From Flammeovirga sp. SJP92 (GTDB lineage Bacteria > Bacteroidota > Bacteroidia > Cytophagales > Flammeovirgaceae), in assembly GCF_001583495.1 (NCBI RefSeq), contig NZ_LQAQ01000073.1:1-64000 (forward strand): a stretch of DNA of 64,000 bases, written 5' to 3'. A model generated the notes under the pieces. It saw nothing but the letters and a program-made list of their open reading frames with translations. It did no database searches and had not been told where the DNA came from. The position numbers were made by a program, and so were the translations under genes. Below are positions 63,966-64,000 of this stretch, piece by piece. Numbering within the stretch: the first letter of the stretch is position 1; each line of letters opens with the position of its first letter.

Positions 63966-64000
63966 ATGCTAAAAAAAATTCTAATCAGTAATATAGGCAA
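63966..64000 (+). CDS. 5' end of next gene, possibly a CARF-domain effector
   Basis: ATG at 63966 gives MLKKILISNIG before the window ends. It follows the csm5 stop by 1 bp, so it is in the same operon. The start KILIS.(I/L)G is typical of CARF-domain proteins (Csx1/Csm6-type), which would supply the missing cOA effector of an HD-less Cas10. Eleven residues are too few for a family call. Confidence 0.35.
   Translation, partial: MLKKILISNIG

Noticed and set aside
1-64000. tRNA, rRNA, riboswitches
   Set aside because: No cloverleaf, rRNA block or known riboswitch core was recognised on either strand by reading; a dedicated covariance search was not possible.

Overview
The window looks like a piece of chromosome from a marine, algal-polysaccharide-degrading member of the Bacteroidota. 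This is inferred from the low G+C content, two proteins with type IX secretion (T9SS) C-terminal sorting domains, a TonB-plug module, Rhs/YD-repeat proteins of the DUF6443 kind, two formylglycine sulfatases, and GH86, GH2 and GH3 enzymes. Flammeovirga or a relative in the Cytophagales is a reasonable guess. No rRNA or tRNA gene was seen.

Layout. 0-9.5 kb: small housekeeping or unknown genes (EF-Tu-domain-like, DinB-like, DUF3267-type protease, flavin-reductase-like) around a large T9SS-secreted protein (1685-4546) and a MuiA/DUF4139 protein with an inserted TonB plug (4834-6642). 9.2-14.4 kb: a tight five-gene operon (aldehyde dehydrogenase, two small membrane proteins, a DUF3237-like tandem protein, SDR oxidoreductase) next to an AraC-family regulator, with direct repeats that could be its operators. 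14.6-16.3 kb: a graveyard of toxin/immunity and IS256 remnants. 16.7-18.5 kb: GH86 agarase/porphyranase. 19.8-30.3 kb: two secreted Rhs/YD-repeat proteins and a likely immunity lipoprotein. 30.2-33.1 kb: decayed tail-fibre-like gene, an IS4-family element with perfect ends and target duplication but a broken transposase, and an IS3 orfB remnant. 33.2-34.8 kb: DTW-domain protein, a 42-aa membrane peptide and a small hydrolase. 35-50 kb: a 2054-aa surface protein and a GH3-sulfatase-GH2-sulfatase operon, probably for a sulfated algal galactan.

50.6-64 kb: a type III-A CRISPR-Cas locus. A 47-repeat array lies left of a leftward operon cas1 - membrane protein - cas2. Divergently, a small secreted protein is followed by cas6-cas10-csm2-csm3-csm4-csm5 and the first codons of another gene at the window edge. 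Repeat decay at the left end, and the ATTG-type handle on the minus strand, put the leader at the right end next to cas2.

The most interesting signals are in this locus. One spacer forms an intrinsic terminator in the predicted pre-crRNA direction, upstream of the degenerate part of the array. An uncharacterised exported, membrane-anchored protein is wired between cas1 and cas2. Cas10 has lost its HD nuclease motif but keeps GGDD. Csm5 carries an extra C-terminal domain. Several spacers tile the same inferred target gene, and two adjacent spacers have been duplicated together.
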